A DNA stretch of 21,491 nucleotides from an uncultured Alistipes sp. (GCA_937880705.1 CALGRZ010000110.1:1-21491); one strand, 5' to 3'. Shown: positions 8,261 to 16,712, numbered from the stretch's first letter. Numbers and translations are program-made. Notes: generated from the letters alone by a model not told the origin.

Positions 8261-8620
8261 TTATCCGATTAATGTTACACTTACCTTGTCGATCTTACCT
8301 CCGAGGGGTGGGGCGAGCTTGGCCACGGTGCACTCCACCGTCTCAATCTCGGGGAAGGCGGCCTTGATAGCGTCGATGATGTTGGCCGCAGCAGCCTCTA
8401 TGGTGCGCTGCGTGCGCTTCATCGTCTGCTCGATAATCTCGTAGACGGTGAGGTAGTTCACCGCCTTGGTGACGTCGTCCTCGCGGTGCAACTCACCCAG
8501 AGGTGTGGTGATGGCCACATCGACCCTGAAACGGTTGCCCACCTGCTGCTCCAGGTCGTAGCAGCCGTGGTAGGCACGCAGGTAGATGCCGTCAAGACGT
8601 ATGGTATAACTCTTGTTCAC
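8261..8620 (-). CDS. folB: Dihydroneopterin aldolase
   Basis: Converts 7,8-dihydroneopterin to 6-hydroxymethyl-7,8-dihydropterin and glycolaldehyde in folate synthesis. It has 119 residues, the normal size. Landmarks are LRAYHGCYDLEQQVGNRF with the pterin-side Glu24, TIEAAAANI with Glu75, and KLAPPLGG with the catalytic Lys101 (equivalent to Lys100 of the S. aureus enzyme). The start codon is GTG at 8618-8620. No ATG sits nearby, and the GTG places the first beta-strand (YTIRLDGIYLRAYHG) in its usual position. It lies 7 nt after the tyrS stop and 5 nt before the transporter start, so translation is probably coupled. Confidence 0.94.
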   Translation of the reverse strand: MNKSYTIRLDGIYLRAYHGCYDLEQQVGNRFRVDVAITTPLGELHREDDVTKAVNYLTVYEIIEQTMKRTQRTIEAAAANIIDAIKAAFPEIETVECTVAKLAPPLGGKIDKVSVTLIG

Positions 8621-8627
8621 GGTGCGG

Positions 8628-9923
8628 TTACTCTACGGTGATAAGATAGTAGTTCTTCTTGCCACGCTGTGCCAGCAGGTACTTGCCCGCGATGAGGTCG
8701 GCCTCGGTAACGGGGCGCATGGCATCCGTGAGCTTCTCCTTGTTGAGCTGCACACCGCCACCCTGCACCATCTTGCGGCACTCACCCTTCGAGGGGAATA
8801 CCTTGCAGATCTCGGCAACGATGTCGATGAAGCTCTTGCCCAGCTCCTCACGCGCAATGGTAAACTGGGGCACACCCTCGAAGACCTGCAAGAGCGTAGC
8901 CTCGTCGAGCGAGCGCAACGCCTCCGAGGTGGCATTGCCGAAGAGGATGTTGGTCGCAGCCTTGGCCTTCTCCAGCTCCTCGGCCGAGTGAATCATGGTG
9001 GTTATCTCCTCGGCCAGACGCTTCTGCAACACACGCAGGTGGGGTGCCTCGTCGTGCTCGGCGATAAGAGCCTCGATGGTGTCACGGTCGAGCAGCGTGA
9101 AGATCTTGATGTAACGCTTGGCGTCGTCGTCGCTCACATTGAGCCAGAACTGGTAGAACTTGTAGGGCGAGGTGTAGCGGGCATCGAGCCATACGTTACC
9201 GCTCTCGGTCTTACCAAACTTGGTGCCATCGGCCTTGGTGATAAGCGGGCAGGTGATGGCAAAAGCCTCGGCCTCGGCACCCAGCTTACGGCGTATAAGC
9301 TCCGTACCCGTGGTGATGTTACCCCACTGGTCGGCACCACCCAGCTGCACCTTGCAGTTGTACTGCTGGTAGAGGTGCAGGAAGTCGTAGCCCTGCAGAA
9401 GCTGGTAGGTGAACTCCGTGAACGACATGCCGTCGCCCTCGCCGTTGAAACGCTTCTTCACCGAGTCCTTGGCCATCATGTAGTTTACGGTGATGCACTT
9501 GCCAATGTCGCGGGCAAAGTCCAAGAACGAGAACTCCTTCATCCAGTCGTAGTTGTTGACCAGCAGGGCGTGGTTCTCGGCCTCCGAGTCGAAGTCGATA
9601 AGCTTCGAGAGCTGTGCTTTGATAGCCTCCTGGTTGTGACGCAGCGTAGCCTCATCCAACAGGTTACGCTCCTGCGACTTACCCGACGGATCGCCAATCA
9701 TGCCCGTAGCACCTCCGATGAGGGCTATGGGGCGGTGGCCACACATCTGGAAGTGCTTCAAGATCATAACACCCACCAGGTGACCGATATGCAGTGAGTC
9801 GGCCGTGGGGTCGATACCCAGGTAGGCCGTGGTCATCTCCTTCTGTAACTGCTCCTTGGCACCGGGCATGATGGTGTGAATCATACCGCGCCACTCGAGC
9901 TCCTGAACAAAATCCTTAATCAT
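8628..9923 (-). CDS. tyrS: Tyrosyl-tRNA synthetase
   Basis: Charges tRNA-Tyr with tyrosine. It has 431 residues and is a class Ic synthetase of the TyrRS-short bacterial type. The HIGH motif is at 45-48 ([14 protein letters not shown]) and the KMSKS-loop counterpart is KFGKT at 235-239. [23 protein letters not shown] and [17 protein letters not shown] are family blocks, and an S4-like RNA-binding domain closes the protein from about residue 365 ([12 protein letters not shown] through [16 protein letters not shown]). Start ATG at 9921-9923. It is the first gene of a leftward run with folB, the SNF transporter and fumarase. A 200-nt gap without a gene lies upstream. Confidence 0.98.
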   Translation of the reverse strand: MIKDFVQELEWRGMIHTIMPGAKEQLQKEMTTAYLGIDPTADSLHIGHLVGVMILKHFQMCGHRPIALIGGATGMIGDPSGKSQERNLLDEATLRHNQEAIKAQLSKLIDFDSEAENHALLVNNYDWMKEFSFLDFARDIGKCITVNYMMAKDSVKKRFNGEGDGMSFTEFTYQLLQGYDFLHLYQQYNCKVQLGGADQWGNITTGTELIRRKLGAEAEAFAITCPLITKADGTKFGKTESGNVWLDARYTSPYKFYQFWLNVSDDDAKRYIKIFTLLDRDTIEALIAEHDEAPHLRVLQKRLAEEITTMIHSAEELEKAKAATNILFGNATSEALRSLDEATLLQVFEGVPQFTIAREELGKSFIDIVAEICKVFPSKGECRKMVQGGGVQLNKEKLTDAMRPVTEADLIAGKYLLAQRGKKNYYLITVE

Positions 9924-10125
9924 CGTATTGTCTTATTTGTTGTTATTTAATTTAAAGTCTAACTCTCCTTGTCTGCTCCTTGTCAAAACATGATTTGGCG
10001 CATCAAGGCCCAACTCTCTGCACCCTCGATGGGGGGGGTATTTGCCGATGCCGCTTAATCTTCCAACGCCGCTTCTGACCGCCTCGCCGATATAGCGAGG
10101 GGTTGGGGCATCCTCCCATTACAGA
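9924..10125. other. Intergenic region between dnaX end and tyrS start
   Basis: No gene or tRNA is visible. Read towards tyrS it holds a 6-bp hairpin CCTCGC/GCGAGG (10082-10100) just after the dnaX stop, with no T run behind it. A run of eight C (G on the plus strand, near 10030-10037) follows, then a TTTTG followed by an 11-nt-periodic direct repeat GACAAGGAG (complement of 9965-9973 and 9976-9984) and an A/T-rich stretch before the ATG. A tyrS promoter should be here, but no exact TAnnTTTG box was found. TAGACTTT near 9955-9962 is the closest and is weak. Confidence 0.4.
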
Positions 10126-12003
10126 CTACTCGGCATCGAGCTCCAGCTTGGTGATAAACTCCGTGAGCTTCTCGTTCTTGGCGATCATGTGTCGCAGACG
10201 ATCCTCAATCTTAATCGGCTTGGCAGCACGGATGCGCTCGTCGACCACCACATTGAAGTTCACAAGACCCTCGACACCCGACAGCTCGGCCACACGACGT
10301 TTTATATCGGCCTCGTTGTAGAGGATGTCATCGGCCTGCTCCCTCGACGGCACACGCAGTGTCATGGTGTTGCCCTCGACACGCATACGCTCAAAGACGG
10401 GGCGGTGGCGGGGTCGCTCATGCGAGATATACTCCACGATACGCTCACGCGCAGCCTCAATCTTCGCCGCTGCATCGGGGTCTACCGACATGTTCTGCGC
10501 CGAGGCCAACTCCTCGGCCACCTGCTCGCTCGCGGTCTTAATGCCACCACCAAGCAGGTCGTTGAGCGATACGCTGGTCTTTGTAGCTCTCACCGTCGAC
10601 AGACGTCGTGCCGACGACATCGGCCGCTCCTCGGTCTTCGGGGCTTCTGCTGTGGGTTGCGCCACGGGTTGGGGCTCTACTCTTGGTTGCTCGGCCGACA
10701 CCGGCTCTGCGCTCGGCTGTACCACGGGGGTGGGCTCTACTCTCGGTTGCTCCGCCACAGCCACAGCAGGTTGCGGCTGCGGGGCTGTCTGCGCCACGGG
10801 TTGCGGCTGCGGGGCTGTCTGCGCCACGGGTTGCGGCTGCGGGACAGGGGTTGCAACCAGATCGGGCAGGGGCAGGTCGGTGGCAAAGGTCAGGCTATCT
10901 ACCTCGTCATTTTTTTTTTGACCGAGACCCGCAATCTTCATCAGTCCCAGCTCCACAAGCAGTCGTTGGTTCGACGACTGTCGTATCTTTCCATCGGCCT
11001 CGGTGAGCAACGCAATGGCGTTAAATAGGAAGCTCTCGGGGCAGCGTTCAGCCTGTGTCCGATACCTCTCGACGAGCGTTCCGGTAAACTCCACAAGCGA
11101 TATGGCCGGCCCCTTGGACATCAGCAGGTCGCGCATGTGGGCGTTCAGACCCGCGATGAATATCTGCGGCGAGAAACCGCGCGCGAGCACTCCGTCGAAG
11201 GCCATCAGCGCATCGACATACCTGCCCTCGAGCAACATATCCGTAACGGTGAAGTAGGTGTCGTAGTCCAGCACATTGAGCGTGGCGGCCACATCCTTAT
11301 AGTTGAGTCTTGTGCCACAGAACGACACCGCCTTGTCGAACATCGACAACGCATCGCGCATACCGCCATCGGCCTTGTGGGCGATAAGGTTGAGTGCCTC
11401 ATCATCGGCCTCGACACCCTCCTGCTGCGCTATGTAACGCAGATACTCCACGCCATCCTCAACCTTAATGCGGTTGAAGTCGTAGATCTGACAACGCGAC
11501 AGGATGGTGGGTATGATCTTATGCTTCTCGGTGGTGGCGAGGATGAAGATGGCGTGACGGGGCGGCTCCTCAAGGGTCTTAAGGAAGGCGTTGAAGGCTG
11601 CCGCCGAGAGCATGTGAACCTCGTCGATAACAAATACCGAGTAGCGACCCTGCTGGGGTATTATCCTCACCTGCTCGATGAGGTTGCGGATGTCGTCCAC
11701 CGAGTTGTTCGAGGCGGCATCCAGCTCGTGCACATTGAGCGAGCGACCCTCGTTGAACGAGCGACACGACTCACACTCGTTGCAGGCCTCACCACCCTTG
11801 GCATTGAGGCAGTTGATGGCCTTGGCAAAGATACGCGCGCAGGTGGTCTTACCCACACCTCGAGGGCCACAGAAGAGGTAGGCATGGGCCAACTGGCCGC
11901 GCTCGATGGCGTTCTTAAGGGTCGATGTAATATGTCGCTGACCAACAACCGAAGCAAAGGTTGCCGGGCGATACTTGCGGGCTGATACTACAAAATTTTC
12001 CAT
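10126..12003 (-). CDS. dnaX: DNA polymerase III subunits gamma and tau
   Basis: Clamp-loader ATPase and replisome organiser of 625 residues. The AAA+ core has Walker A GPRGVGKT (46-53), a zinc-binding C65-x8-C74-x2-C77-x2-C80, Walker B with DEVH (127-130), the sensor region ATTEKHKIIPTILSRC (156-171) and the lid and collar domains to about residue 360. A Pro/Gln-rich linker with repeats at about 385-470 follows, then a C-terminal tau-specific domain to 625. Full-length ORF corresponds to tau. An A10 run at codons 362-365 could produce a 365-residue gamma form (see the separate entry). Start ATG at 12001-12003 gives the conserved ENFVVSARKYRPATF. A TAACTTTG box sits only 8 nt upstream of the start codon. 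Transcribed divergently from the phosphoesterase. Confidence 0.97.
   Translation of the reverse strand: MENFVVSARKYRPATFASVVGQRHITSTLKNAIERGQLAHAYLFCGPRGVGKTTCARIFAKAINCLNAKGGEACNECESCRSFNEGRSLNVHELDAASNNSVDDIRNLIEQVRIIPQQGRYSVFVIDEVHMLSAAAFNAFLKTLEEPPRHAIFILATTEKHKIIPTILSRCQIYDFNRIKVEDGVEYLRYIAQQEGVEADDEALNLIAHKADGGMRDALSMFDKAVSFCGTRLNYKDVAATLNVLDYDTYFTVTDMLLEGRYVDALMAFDGVLARGFSPQIFIAGLNAHMRDLLMSKGPAISLVEFTGTLVERYRTQAERCPESFLFNAIALLTEADGKIRQSSNQRLLVELGLMKIAGLGQKKNDEVDSLTFATDLPLPDLVATPVPQPQPVAQTAPQPQPVAQTAPQPQPAVAVAEQPRVEPTPVVQPSAEPVSAEQPRVEPQPVAQPTAEAPKTEERPMSSARRLSTVRATKTSVSLNDLLGGGIKTASEQVAEELASAQNMSVDPDAAAKIEAARERIVEYISHERPRHRPVFERMRVEGNTMTLRVPSREQADDILYNEADIKRRVAELSGVEGLVNFNVVVDERIRAAKPIKIEDRLRHMIAKNEKLTEFITKLELDAE
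10769..10843. repeat. 30-bp tandem repeat inside dnaX linker
   Basis: Two identical 30-bp units (10769-10798 and 10799-10828) and a 15-bp partial third (10829-10843). On the coding strand they give PQPQPVAQTA in tandem. The period is a multiple of three, so changes in copy number keep the frame. They lie in the flexible Pro/Gln/Ala linker between the clamp-loader core and the tau domain. Similar but diverged motifs (EQPRVEP, PVAQPTAEAP) continue on the C-terminal side, suggesting older duplications. Confidence 0.9.
10910..10919 (-). other. A10 slippery run in dnaX, candidate gamma-forming frameshift site
   Basis: The dnaX message contains ten consecutive A residues (ten T on the plus strand) reading CAA AAA AAA AAT GAC in the zero frame (Q362 K K N D). 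A -1 ribosomal shift or insertion of one A during transcription gives CAA AAA AAA AAA TGA, a stop immediately after the run and a 365-residue product. Loss of one A gives AAA ATG ACG AGG TAG, which also stops within four codons. The site falls exactly where the clamp-loader core ends. By eye there is no strong Shine-Dalgarno-like element upstream nor a clear stem downstream, which favours transcriptional slippage over ribosomal frameshifting. Confidence 0.6.
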
Positions 12004-12010
12004 AATCGCA

Positions 12011-12018
12011 CAAAGTTA
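12011..12018 (-). promoter_or_regulatory. -7 box TAACTTTG for dnaX
   Basis: On the minus strand TAACTTTG matches TAnnTTTG and lies 7 nt before the dnaX start ATG (12003). The transcript would have a leader of only a few bases, or none. No convincing -33 TTG is seen at the expected distance. That place holds a short palindrome, GCGTG-CA-CACGC (12036-12047), which could be an operator. Confidence 0.5.
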
Positions 12019-12136
12019 GTAAAATTTCCTCATATGCGTGCACACGCGCGGAGATTTTTCGCAATCTTCCCCGCCATAGCGATGCACGCCCAACAACCCT
12101 CCCACAACAAAGGCCGTCAAAACAGATACTTTTTTG

Positions 12137-12144
12137 TATATTTG
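12137..12144 (+). promoter_or_regulatory. -7 box TATATTTG for the phosphoesterase gene
   Basis: TATATTTG matches TAnnTTTG and lies 25 nt before the ATG at 12170, leaving a leader of about 20 nt. No clear -33 TTG is present 19-20 nt upstream. The divergent dnaX box is about 120 nt to the left on the other strand. The space between holds no gene. Confidence 0.5.
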
Positions 12145-12169
12145 TTGCCGAAATTAGAAAACTACGACT

Positions 12170-13336
12170 ATGAGAAGATATATCCTTATGGCCATGGTGC
12201 TCTTGAGCACCACCCTCGCCACGGCACAAGAGCGAGGCTTCAACCTTATCGTGGTAGGTGACCCACAGCCGCAGACCGAGGAGCAACTTGCGCGCCTCGA
12301 GTGCGAGATAGTGCCCCGCATAGCCACCATCGTCGAGGAGTACCGCGCAACGGGCTACCCCACCGCCCTGCTGCTAACGGGCGACGTGGTGTGGGACACG
12401 ATGGAGTTCTTGCCTCGGGTGAAGGCCATGTTTGAGGCCCTCGGAGTGCCCGTGTATGCCGTCATAGGCAACCACGACCACCCTGCCGATGTGGTTGACA
12501 ACGAGCCACTTGCACAGGAGTGCTACGAGGCCGTATTCGGCCCGCGCAACTACACGGTACAGCTTGGCGACAGCCACCTCTTTGCGCTGGACAACATCGT
12601 CTATACCGACCACGACAACTACCACATCGACATTGACAGGGGGCAGCTGCGCTGGCTCAAACGCGAGCTGCGCAAGATAGACCCCGACAGCCGCGTGGTA
12701 ATAGCCATGCACGCCCCCGTGGTGGACTACCGCGGAGGTGGCTCGCTACTCAAATATGCAAGACCCATAATACGCCTGGCCAAGGGTCATGAGATAGACT
12801 TCGTCACGGGTCACCGCCACCGCCATGCCACGGCAGACATCGCCCCCGACATCGTCGAGCACAGCGTAGCACAAGTGAATGGTAATCTGTGGTTTGCACC
12901 CATCTGCTCGGATGGTACGCCACAGGGCGTATTCTGCATCGAGGAGCGTGACGGCAACTGGCAGTGGCACCACCGCATGCTGGGTCACAACGCCAACAAA
13001 CAGATGGTCGTATGGCCCACCGGCAGGGTGAACGAAAATGAGGATTATGTGGTGGTGAAGATCATCGGCTGGGATGACCGCTGGAGGGTCGAATGGATGG
13101 AGGATGGCACACCGAGAGGTGCCATGGAGCAGATCGAGATTGTCGACCCCGACTACATCTACTACGTTGAGAATGAGGCTACTTACGACGAAACAATAAT
13201 GGCCCGACTACGCCGCTCGGCATACCCCCACAAGCACTACTTCAGATGCCGCCCTGCGCCCTCGACGAAGCTGCTTACGATAAGAGCCACCGACCGCTTC
13301 GGACGACACTTCGAGGAGGTCATACACCTCGACTAA
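12170..13336 (+). CDS. Secreted calcineurin-like metallophosphoesterase
   Basis: An exported protein of 388 residues with a signal peptide at about residues 1-20 (LMAMVLLSTTLATAQ). The metallophosphoesterase motifs follow in order: GDPQ (30-33, where the classical motif is GDxH), GDVVWD (71-76), GNHDH (100-104), MHAP (180-183) and GHRHRH (214-219). They supply ligands for two metal ions. A C-terminal beta-rich domain from about residue 290 (DYVVVKIIGWDDRWRVEWMEDG) resembles the C-terminal module found in many Bacteroidota calcineurin-like phosphoesterases. The substrate is unknown; periplasmic phosphate esters or teichoic-acid-like polymers are possibilities only. It is a single gene, divergent from dnaX, and ends 3 nt before the stop codon of convergent priA. 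Confidence 0.9.
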   Translation: MRRYILMAMVLLSTTLATAQERGFNLIVVGDPQPQTEEQLARLECEIVPRIATIVEEYRATGYPTALLLTGDVVWDTMEFLPRVKAMFEALGVPVYAVIGNHDHPADVVDNEPLAQECYEAVFGPRNYTVQLGDSHLFALDNIVYTDHDNYHIDIDRGQLRWLKRELRKIDPDSRVVIAMHAPVVDYRGGGSLLKYARPIIRLAKGHEIDFVTGHRHRHATADIAPDIVEHSVAQVNGNLWFAPICSDGTPQGVFCIEERDGNWQWHHRMLGHNANKQMVVWPTGRVNENEDYVVVKIIGWDDRWRVEWMEDGTPRGAMEQIEIVDPDYIYYVENEATYDETIMARLRRSAYPHKHYFRCRPAPSTKLLTIRATDRFGRHFEEVIHLD

Positions 13337-13339
13337 CAG

Positions 13340-15598
13340 CTACCAAGCATCTACATCTACGGCGATGGTCACACGGCGATAGGCGTCATCCTCCTTGGTG
13401 GCCCCGATAAGCTCGCCTATCATCTTACGAGCCAGCGACATAGAGGCTCCCGACTCCACCTTGAGCAGTATCTCGACACGGTACTCGCCACGCAACCTCT
13501 CCACGGCCGATGCCACGGGGCCCATAACACGCGCCCCAAACTTACGACGCATGGCCTCGGCAAAGAGGTGTGAGGCGTGGTGCAGCACATTGTACTCCTC
13601 CGAGCGGAGCATAAAGCGCACCAGACGCGAGTAGGGAGGATAGCCAAAGGCCTTGCGCTCATTGAGCTCGGCGAGGGCCATCGCGTGGTAGTCACCCACG
13701 GCAACCTGACGGATGACGGGGTGTGTAGGCTGTGAGGTCTGTATCACCACACGGCCACGGTCGTTGCGCCTGCCGGCACGGCCCGCCACCTGCATCATCA
13801 ACTGAAAGGCGCGCTCGGCAGCCCTGAAATCGGGTGCCGAGAGCAGGTTATCGGCATTGAGGATACCCACGGTGGTAACGCCACCGAAGTCGAAGCCCTT
13901 GGTGAGTATCTGGGTGCCGACCAAAATATCTGTCGTTCCCTCCTCAAAGCGCGTAACAATCTGTCTAAATGAGCGTTCCGAGGACGATGTATCGCCATCC
14001 AGTCGCTCCACACGCGCCTCGGGATAGAGCCTTGCGATCTCCTCCTCGACCTTCTCCGTGCCGAAGCCCATACTCTTCAGATCCTGTGTCTGGCAGGCGG
14101 GGCAGACCGTAGGTCGGTCGATCGTATAGCCGCAGTAGTGGCACTCCATACGCCCCGATCGCTTATGCTGCGTAAGGGTTACGTTGCAGTGCGGACAGCG
14201 AGGCGAGTATCCACAGGTGCTGCACTGAATATAGGGTGCATAGCCCCTGCGATTTTGGAAGAGGATGACCTGCTCACCCGCCTTGAGCGAGCGCGTGATG
14301 TTATCCAGCAGCTCGACATTGAAGTGCACCTTGCGCTCGTTGCGCTTCACGGCACGCAGCGTGTCGGAGACCACAACCTCGGGCAGAACACCGTCGCCCC
14401 AACGCTCCTTCAGCTCGACATAGGCATACTTGCCGGCGAGGGCGTTGATGTAACTCTCGAGCGAGGGCGTGGCACTACCCAGCAGCACACGCGCACCATA
14501 CTTACGCGCCATGACAACGGCGCAGTCACGCGCATTGTAGCGCGGTTGACGGTCACTCTGCTTATAGCTCGGGTCGTGCTCCTCGTCGACGATAATAAGC
14601 CCTGCATGCTTCAGGGGAAGGAAGATAGCGGAGCGTACACCCACAACAAGCTCACCCCCCGACGAGGCGGCAAGGCGCAGGAAGGTCTGGCCACGTCGCA
14701 CCTGCGTAAGTCGCGAGTGGTAGGTTGTTGTGCGACCCTCGAAGATGCGCTCCAGACGGTCGATAAGTTGTGAGGTGATGACAATCTCGGGCACCAGCAA
14801 CAGCACATCACCTCCTGCGGCCAGCACCTCGGCGATAAGGTGTATGTATATCTCGGTCTTGCCCGAGCCTGTGACGCCATGCAGCAGTGCCACACGGCCC
14901 TTATCGTGCGCCTCGCGGATAGCCTCCAACGAGGCACGCTGTGCCGTGGAGAGCGTAGGCAGCAGGAAGGACTCCTCGCCTCGACCCAAGAGCCTCTCAC
15001 GCTCGCGCAGCTCGCTGACGACAAGGCCCTTGCTACGCAACGCAGCGATATGTTGCGGCTCGGCATCTACAAGACGTCGCGGCACAAAGCCATCCTCGGC
15101 ACCACGCCGCGCGGCAAGCTCGGCGATAAGATCCATCGTGGCGGTACGCCGTGGCGCGCGACGGCCATGACGCTCGACATAGTCGGCCAGAGCCTGCTCC
15201 GTGCGCAGGTGCTCGGCAAGGGCCACATAGCTCTCCGTAGGCGCGGTGATGCACATATCGGCAAGCGCATCGAGCGACTGCGCCGTGGGCTTGGCAAGCG
15301 ACGGCAGGGCCATGATCATAACCTCACCGAGGCTGCACATATAGTAGTCGGCAACCCACTCCCAGAGGCGTTGTGCCGCATCGTTGAGCAGTGGCGTGTT
15401 GTAGAGCTTGCGCAGGATGGGTTTGATGCGTCGCAGGTCGGGGCGCACAGCCTCTATTGACCATACGATGCCCGTATAATAACGACTGCTGCCAAACTGT
15501 ACGACAACGGCATCTCCCACCTCGACACCCAGCCCCTCCTCCAACGAGAAGGTATAGGCCGGCTGCGCCAACGGTAGAACCACCTGTGCGTAGAGCAT
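13340..15598 (-). CDS. priA: Primosomal replication restart helicase PriA
   Basis: PriA recognises stalled forks and D-loops and reloads the replicative helicase. At 752 residues it is a normal length. The N-terminal 3'-DNA-binding domain is at about 1-100 (YAQVVLPLAQPAYTFSL, VVVQFGSSRYYTGIVW). The helicase has Walker A GVTGSGKT (241-248), DEEH (338-341) and LLGSATPS (372-379). Eight cysteines for two zinc ions lie at 459, 462, 468, 471, 486, 489, 499 and 502. GTQILTKGFDFGGVTTVGIL and QVAGRAGRR are the late helicase motifs. Start ATG at 15596-15598 gives the expected N-terminus. It is 33 nt after the YitT-family stop, with a small GCTCC-GGG-GGAGC hairpin (15616-15628) in between, so co-transcription is likely. 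Confidence 0.97.
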   Translation of the reverse strand: MLYAQVVLPLAQPAYTFSLEEGLGVEVGDAVVVQFGSSRYYTGIVWSIEAVRPDLRRIKPILRKLYNTPLLNDAAQRLWEWVADYYMCSLGEVMIMALPSLAKPTAQSLDALADMCITAPTESYVALAEHLRTEQALADYVERHGRRAPRRTATMDLIAELAARRGAEDGFVPRRLVDAEPQHIAALRSKGLVVSELRERERLLGRGEESFLLPTLSTAQRASLEAIREAHDKGRVALLHGVTGSGKTEIYIHLIAEVLAAGGDVLLLVPEIVITSQLIDRLERIFEGRTTTYHSRLTQVRRGQTFLRLAASSGGELVVGVRSAIFLPLKHAGLIIVDEEHDPSYKQSDRQPRYNARDCAVVMARKYGARVLLGSATPSLESYINALAGKYAYVELKERWGDGVLPEVVVSDTLRAVKRNERKVHFNVELLDNITRSLKAGEQVILFQNRRGYAPYIQCSTCGYSPRCPHCNVTLTQHKRSGRMECHYCGYTIDRPTVCPACQTQDLKSMGFGTEKVEEEIARLYPEARVERLDGDTSSSERSFRQIVTRFEEGTTDILVGTQILTKGFDFGGVTTVGILNADNLLSAPDFRAAERAFQLMMQVAGRAGRRNDRGRVVIQTSQPTHPVIRQVAVGDYHAMALAELNERKAFGYPPYSRLVRFMLRSEEYNVLHHASHLFAEAMRRKFGARVMGPVASAVERLRGEYRVEILLKVESGASMSLARKMIGELIGATKEDDAYRRVTIAVDVDAW

Positions 15599-15631
15599 GG
15601 CAGCAGTATAGTTATGCTCCGGGGGAGCCTA

Positions 15632-16600
15632 TCAGACCTTGTTCAAGGCGTCGAAGCCCTGACCATAGACACCCATCACCGAGCCTACGGTGATGAAGGC
15701 CGAGGGATCCTCCTCCTTAACGAACTTCAGGATCTGGGTTGTATCGCGCTTACGGCATACGACCATAACGGCCTTCGAGGGGGTCTTGGTGTACCAACCC
15801 ATAGCGTCGATAAGCGTAGCACCACGATGTGCCTTGGTATTGATCATATCGGCCATCTTCTCGTAGTCCTTGCAGAAGATAAGTATCTGGTTAGACTGCT
15901 GGTTGCCCGACTGTACCAGGTCGACAGTATAGCCGATGACGGCAATCATGATAAAACCGTAGACCATACGGGCGAAGGCCAGAGGCGACAGGGGCTCGAT
16001 GACGGTATCCACACCGGCAACCGTGATGGTCGTGGTGAGGAAGAGCGACGAGATCAAGATACCGCAGTCGGTCATAAGCAGCACGCGGCCATAGCTTACG
16101 GTGCGGAACTTATTGATAATCATGGCAACGATATCGGTACCACCCGTAGAGCCACCCTGCATAAAGGCTACTGCGATACCCACACCGCACGATGCAGCAC
16201 CGAGAACCACCAGCAGAAGGTTACCTGCGGCGACCTCCGAGAACATCTTAACCATGATGCCCTGGGGGATGTACATCTCCACAAGGTTGAACATCAACGA
16301 CATCATAAAGATACAGTAGAGGGTCTTGATACCGAACTTCCAGCCGACAATCATCACACCCAGAATAAGCAGGATGACGTTGATGATGAAGACCAGCGTA
16401 CCGATGGTCAGAAACGACGTAAGGCTGGCGGGAAGTATAGCATTGATGATGGTTGCCAAACCTGCAGCACCACCACCCATACCTCCTGCGGGCAGCACAC
16501 ACTGAAGCCAGCCAAAGGCGTAGCAGAACATACCAAAGGTCATCAACAGATACTCCTTGATGCCTACCAGAATGTCACGAGACGAGATATTCATACTCAT
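15632..16600 (-). CDS. YitT family membrane protein with DUF2179 domain
   Basis: A membrane protein of 322 residues from the chosen start, of unknown biochemical function. The N-terminal two thirds hold five to six hydrophobic segments with glycine-rich loops (LPAGGMGGGAAGLATI, FMQGGSTGGTDIVAMI) typical of the YitT/DUF161 fold. The C-terminal part (LIFCKDYEKMADMI, AVMVVCRKRDTTQILKFV, GSVMGVYGQGF) is the DUF2179 soluble domain. The frame is open up to 16663, but a promoter box at 16653-16660 overlaps that region. The ATG at 16598-16600 (MSMNISSRD) is therefore preferred; the ATG at 16592-16594 is an alternative. The leader would be about 45 nt. priA follows 33 nt downstream. Confidence 0.9.
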   Translation of the reverse strand: MSMNISSRDILVGIKEYLLMTFGMFCYAFGWLQCVLPAGGMGGGAAGLATIINAILPASLTSFLTIGTLVFIINVILLILGVMIVGWKFGIKTLYCIFMMSLMFNLVEMYIPQGIMVKMFSEVAAGNLLLVVLGAASCGVGIAVAFMQGGSTGGTDIVAMIINKFRTVSYGRVLLMTDCGILISSLFLTTTITVAGVDTVIEPLSPLAFARMVYGFIMIAVIGYTVDLVQSGNQQSNQILIFCKDYEKMADMINTKAHRGATLIDAMGWYTKTPSKAVMVVCRKRDTTQILKFVKEEDPSAFITVGSVMGVYGQGFDALNKV

Positions 16601-16652
16601 TCTATTCGAAATTGAGGTTAATAATTTTGTTCTATGTTGAGTTATTTCGCGA

Positions 16653-16660
16653 CAAAAATA
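16653..16660 (-). promoter_or_regulatory. -7 box TATTTTTG for the YitT-family gene
   Basis: TATTTTTG on the minus strand matches TAnnTTTG and places the transcript start near 16647. This rules against the upstream ATG at 16663 and supports the start at 16600. No good -33 TTG box is seen. Confidence 0.5.
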
Positions 16661-16712
16661 CAAACTTCCGCCCGAATTATCCTCTTTTTTCGAGAAAATT
16701 TATTCACCAATA

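Noticed and set aside
8613..9797. Plus-strand reading frame of 394 codons
   Set aside because: Antisense to tyrS, which has all synthetase motifs. The product is Leu/Val/His-rich without any family signature.
9924..10125. tRNA or T-box-like element upstream of tyrS
   Set aside because: No acceptor/T-loop pattern such as GGTTCGAATCC is present, and T-box leaders are not characteristic of Bacteroidota. Only short hairpins and a direct repeat are visible.
10769..10843. Short direct repeats considered as a CRISPR array
   Set aside because: The units are contiguous with no spacers and lie in frame within dnaX, so they are a coding tandem repeat.
15616..15628. Small hairpin GCTCC-GGG-GGAGC between the YitT-family gene and priA as a terminator
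   Set aside because: Only 5 bp with no T run behind it and only 33 nt between the genes. It is not strong enough to call a terminator.
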